A stretch of DNA of 6,923 bases. Origin: Cellvibrionaceae bacterium. GTDB taxonomy: Bacteria > Pseudomonadota > Gammaproteobacteria > Pseudomonadales > Cellvibrionaceae. Made by a program: the position numbers and the translations under genes. Below are positions 5,510 through 6,923 of this stretch, piece after piece. The stretch's first letter is position 1. Every line of letters begins with the position of its first letter. The stretch covers positions 1 through 6,923 of the forward strand of contig JALUYN010000608.1 of assembly GCA_027012915.1 (NCBI GenBank). Reading direction: 5' to 3'. The notes under the pieces were generated by a model. The model saw nothing but the letters and a program-made list of their open reading frames with translations. It was not told where the DNA came from and did not search any database.

Positions 5510-6923
5510 CTAAGTCTGTATTTGAGATCGCAGTCGAGACTGTGGCTCAGATTCTGGTTGTTGCTCAATACGGAAAAACAGGACGTACAGGACCGGGACC
5601 ACCACCAGTGTCAGGATGCTCGCAAAGGTCAGGCCCGACATGATTGTGACGGCCATGCCGATGAAAAAGTCGTCAAGCAGCAATGGCATCATGCCCAGTA
5701 CGGTGGTGCCCGCGGCCATCATTACCGGACGACAGCGAGACATGGCCGCCTGGATAACGGCATCCCAGGCGTTGTCGTTGTCCGCCAATTCCAGATTGAT
5801 CTGATCCAGCAGCACGATGGCATTCTTGATCAACATTCCTGACAGGCTCAAGAATCCGAGAAGGGACATAAAGCCGAAGGGTTGGTCGGTGATAAGCAGT
5901 CCCGCCGATACGCCGATCACGGACAGGGGCACCACCAGCCAGATAATCAGCGGTTGTTTCAGCGAGTTAAACAATACAATGGTGATCAGTACCATCAGTG
6001 CTGCCATCGCTGGAATGCCGCCAGCCAGTGCTCCCTGGGCGTCGCTTGAGGATTGGAACTCGCCGCCCCAGCTCATCTCGTAGCCCACTGGAATGTTCAT
6101 GGCGAGAATCTGCGGTTTCATGCGCTCGAACAGTTCGCTGGGCAATTCACCTTCCGGCGGCTCGCCGCCCACGGTTATGGTGCGCTTGCGATTGAGACGC
6201 TGAATGCGAGCGTCCTCCCAGCCGGTTTTGAATTGCGAAACCACCTGTTGAATCTGAATGGTGGAGCGAGTGCCGGGGCTCCAGATTTGAATGTTGCCAA
6301 TCTGAGCCACATCTTTGCGCTCTTCTTCCGGAGCGCGGGAGTAGATGGGAATCAGCTCGTCGCTTTCGCGGAATACGCCGACCCGAGTGCCGCTGAAGTT
6401 GGTCTCCAGGGCTTCATTCAGATCCGCGCGATCAATACCGGCAAATTGTGCCTGATACTCTTCGTACACCGGTCGCACCACCTTAACCCGTTCGCGCCAG
6501 TCGTCTTTAATGGCCACGGCACCGGCGTCGCGCAACAGGGTTTTCACTTGTTCAGACAGCTGTCGCAATACCAGAGCATCGGGGCCTGTGAATTTTACCT
6601 CGTACGACGAGTTGGGGCTGGGGCCGAGATTGAGCCGCTGGATCTTCGGCTGTGCGTCGGGGTATTGGCCTTGTATGTATTCGGCGATATGTGCCGACAG
6701 TGCCGGAATAGTGCGGTGATCTTCAACGTCAATCAGCATTACGCCGTAGCTGGAATTATCTTTTTCCACCGGGTAGGTCAGCATAAAGCGCGGTGCGCCG
6801 CCGCCGACAAAGGTGGAGACCTGAGTCACCCGCTGATCTTCCAGGACAAATTGTTCGATGGCCTCAAGATCTGCAGAGGTCTGTCGAATGTCGGAGCCTT
6901 CGGGCAGCCAGTAGTGCACCACA
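5510..6923 (-). CDS. RND-family efflux transporter permease, C-terminal half (5' end outside window)
   Basis: The frame is open through the window edge, so this is the last 470 or so residues of a protein of roughly 1000 residues. Numbering from the first whole codon (6922), residues 1-298 are the second large periplasmic loop, with WSPGTRSTIQIQQVV (214-228) and SWGGEFQSSSDAQ (284-296) as family landmarks. Membrane segments 8-12 follow at about 299-319, 324-344, 350-372, 397-415 and 422-450. SGMLIKNAIVLLDQI (361-375) is the segment-10 signature: its K366 corresponds by position to the proton-relay lysine of AcrB, and R398 in RPV to a conserved arginine of segment 11. The protein pumps substrates out using proton flow, normally with a periplasmic adaptor and an outer-membrane channel. 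The substrate is unknown; the sequence resembles HAE-type drug pumps rather than the classical AcrB itself. The stop lies 23 bases before moxR on the same strand. Confidence 0.93.
   Translation of the reverse strand, partial: VVHYWLPEGSDIRQTSADLEAIEQFVLEDQRVTQVSTFVGGGAPRFMLTYPVEKDNSSYGVMLIDVEDHRTIPALSAHIAEYIQGQYPDAQPKIQRLNLGPSPNSSYEVKFTGPDALVLRQLSEQVKTLLRDAGAVAIKDDWRERVKVVRPVYEEYQAQFAGIDRADLNEALETNFSGTRVGVFRESDELIPIYSRAPEEERKDVAQIGNIQIWSPGTRSTIQIQQVVSQFKTGWEDARIQRLNRKRTITVGGEPPEGELPSELFERMKPQILAMNIPVGYEMSWGGEFQSSSDAQGALAGGIPAMAALMVLITIVLFNSLKQPLIIWLVVPLSVIGVSAGLLITDQPFGFMSLLGFLSLSGMLIKNAIVLLDQINLELADNDNAWDAVIQAAMSRCRPVMMAAGTTVLGMMPLLLDDFFIGMAVTIMSGLTFASILTLVVVPVLYVLFFRIEQQPESEPQSRLRSQIQT

Noticed and set aside
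5487..5530. Promoter-like AT-rich stretch before moxR
   Set aside because: GATAAG could be a weak -10 element, but no -35 match sits at the right distance and the leader would be only a few bases.
6920..6922. Apparent GTG start of the RND gene at the window edge
   Set aside because: It is an internal valine codon; the protein lacks its first half, including membrane segments 1-7, which must lie outside the window.

Overview
The window is coding on the minus strand almost end to end, with no RNA gene, mobile element, CRISPR array or gene-free stretch over 30 bases. Read in the direction of transcription (high to low coordinates) it holds the C-terminal half of an RND-family efflux transporter, then a seven-gene 'Bat/MoxR' cluster: MoxR AAA+ ATPase, DUF58 protein, DUF4381 membrane protein, VWA protein BatA, VWA-like protein BatB, TPR protein (BatC type) and the first 138 codons of a BatD-like exported protein. 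The moderately GC-rich DNA, the gene order and the proteobacterial RND pump suggest a gammaproteobacterium, possibly a marine or Cellvibrio-like lineage; the genus cannot be fixed from this sequence.

Layout: 6923-5510 RND transporter (5' end outside the window); a 23-base gap; 5486-4521 moxR; 4514-3546 DUF58; 3546-3004 DUF4381; 3007-1985 batA; 2001-1072 batB (GTG start); 1078-413 TPR gene; 416-1 batD (3' end outside the window). Every junction inside the cluster is a gap of 6 bases or an overlap of 1 to 17 bases, so it should be one transcript with strong translational coupling.

How the parts fit (inference from families and topology): MoxR and the DUF58 protein lack membrane segments and should act in the cytoplasm. 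The DUF4381 protein crosses the membrane once. BatA and BatB each have two N-terminal and one C-terminal membrane segments, and the positive-inside pattern puts their VWA domains in the periplasm. The TPR protein and BatD have N-terminal export signals. The picture is an ATPase-driven inner-membrane complex presenting VWA, TPR and BatD modules to the periplasm. Its substrate is unknown; 'Bacteroides aerotolerance' is a historical name and the real role may be envelope stress or protein maturation.

This is a known type of system, not a new one. The points worth a second look are the loss of metal-site (MIDAS) residues in BatB and DUF58 while BatA keeps them, the split of a VWA-TPR protein that is usually fused in relatives, a hairpin plus T-run just inside batB, and the RND pump gene lying only 23 bases upstream.
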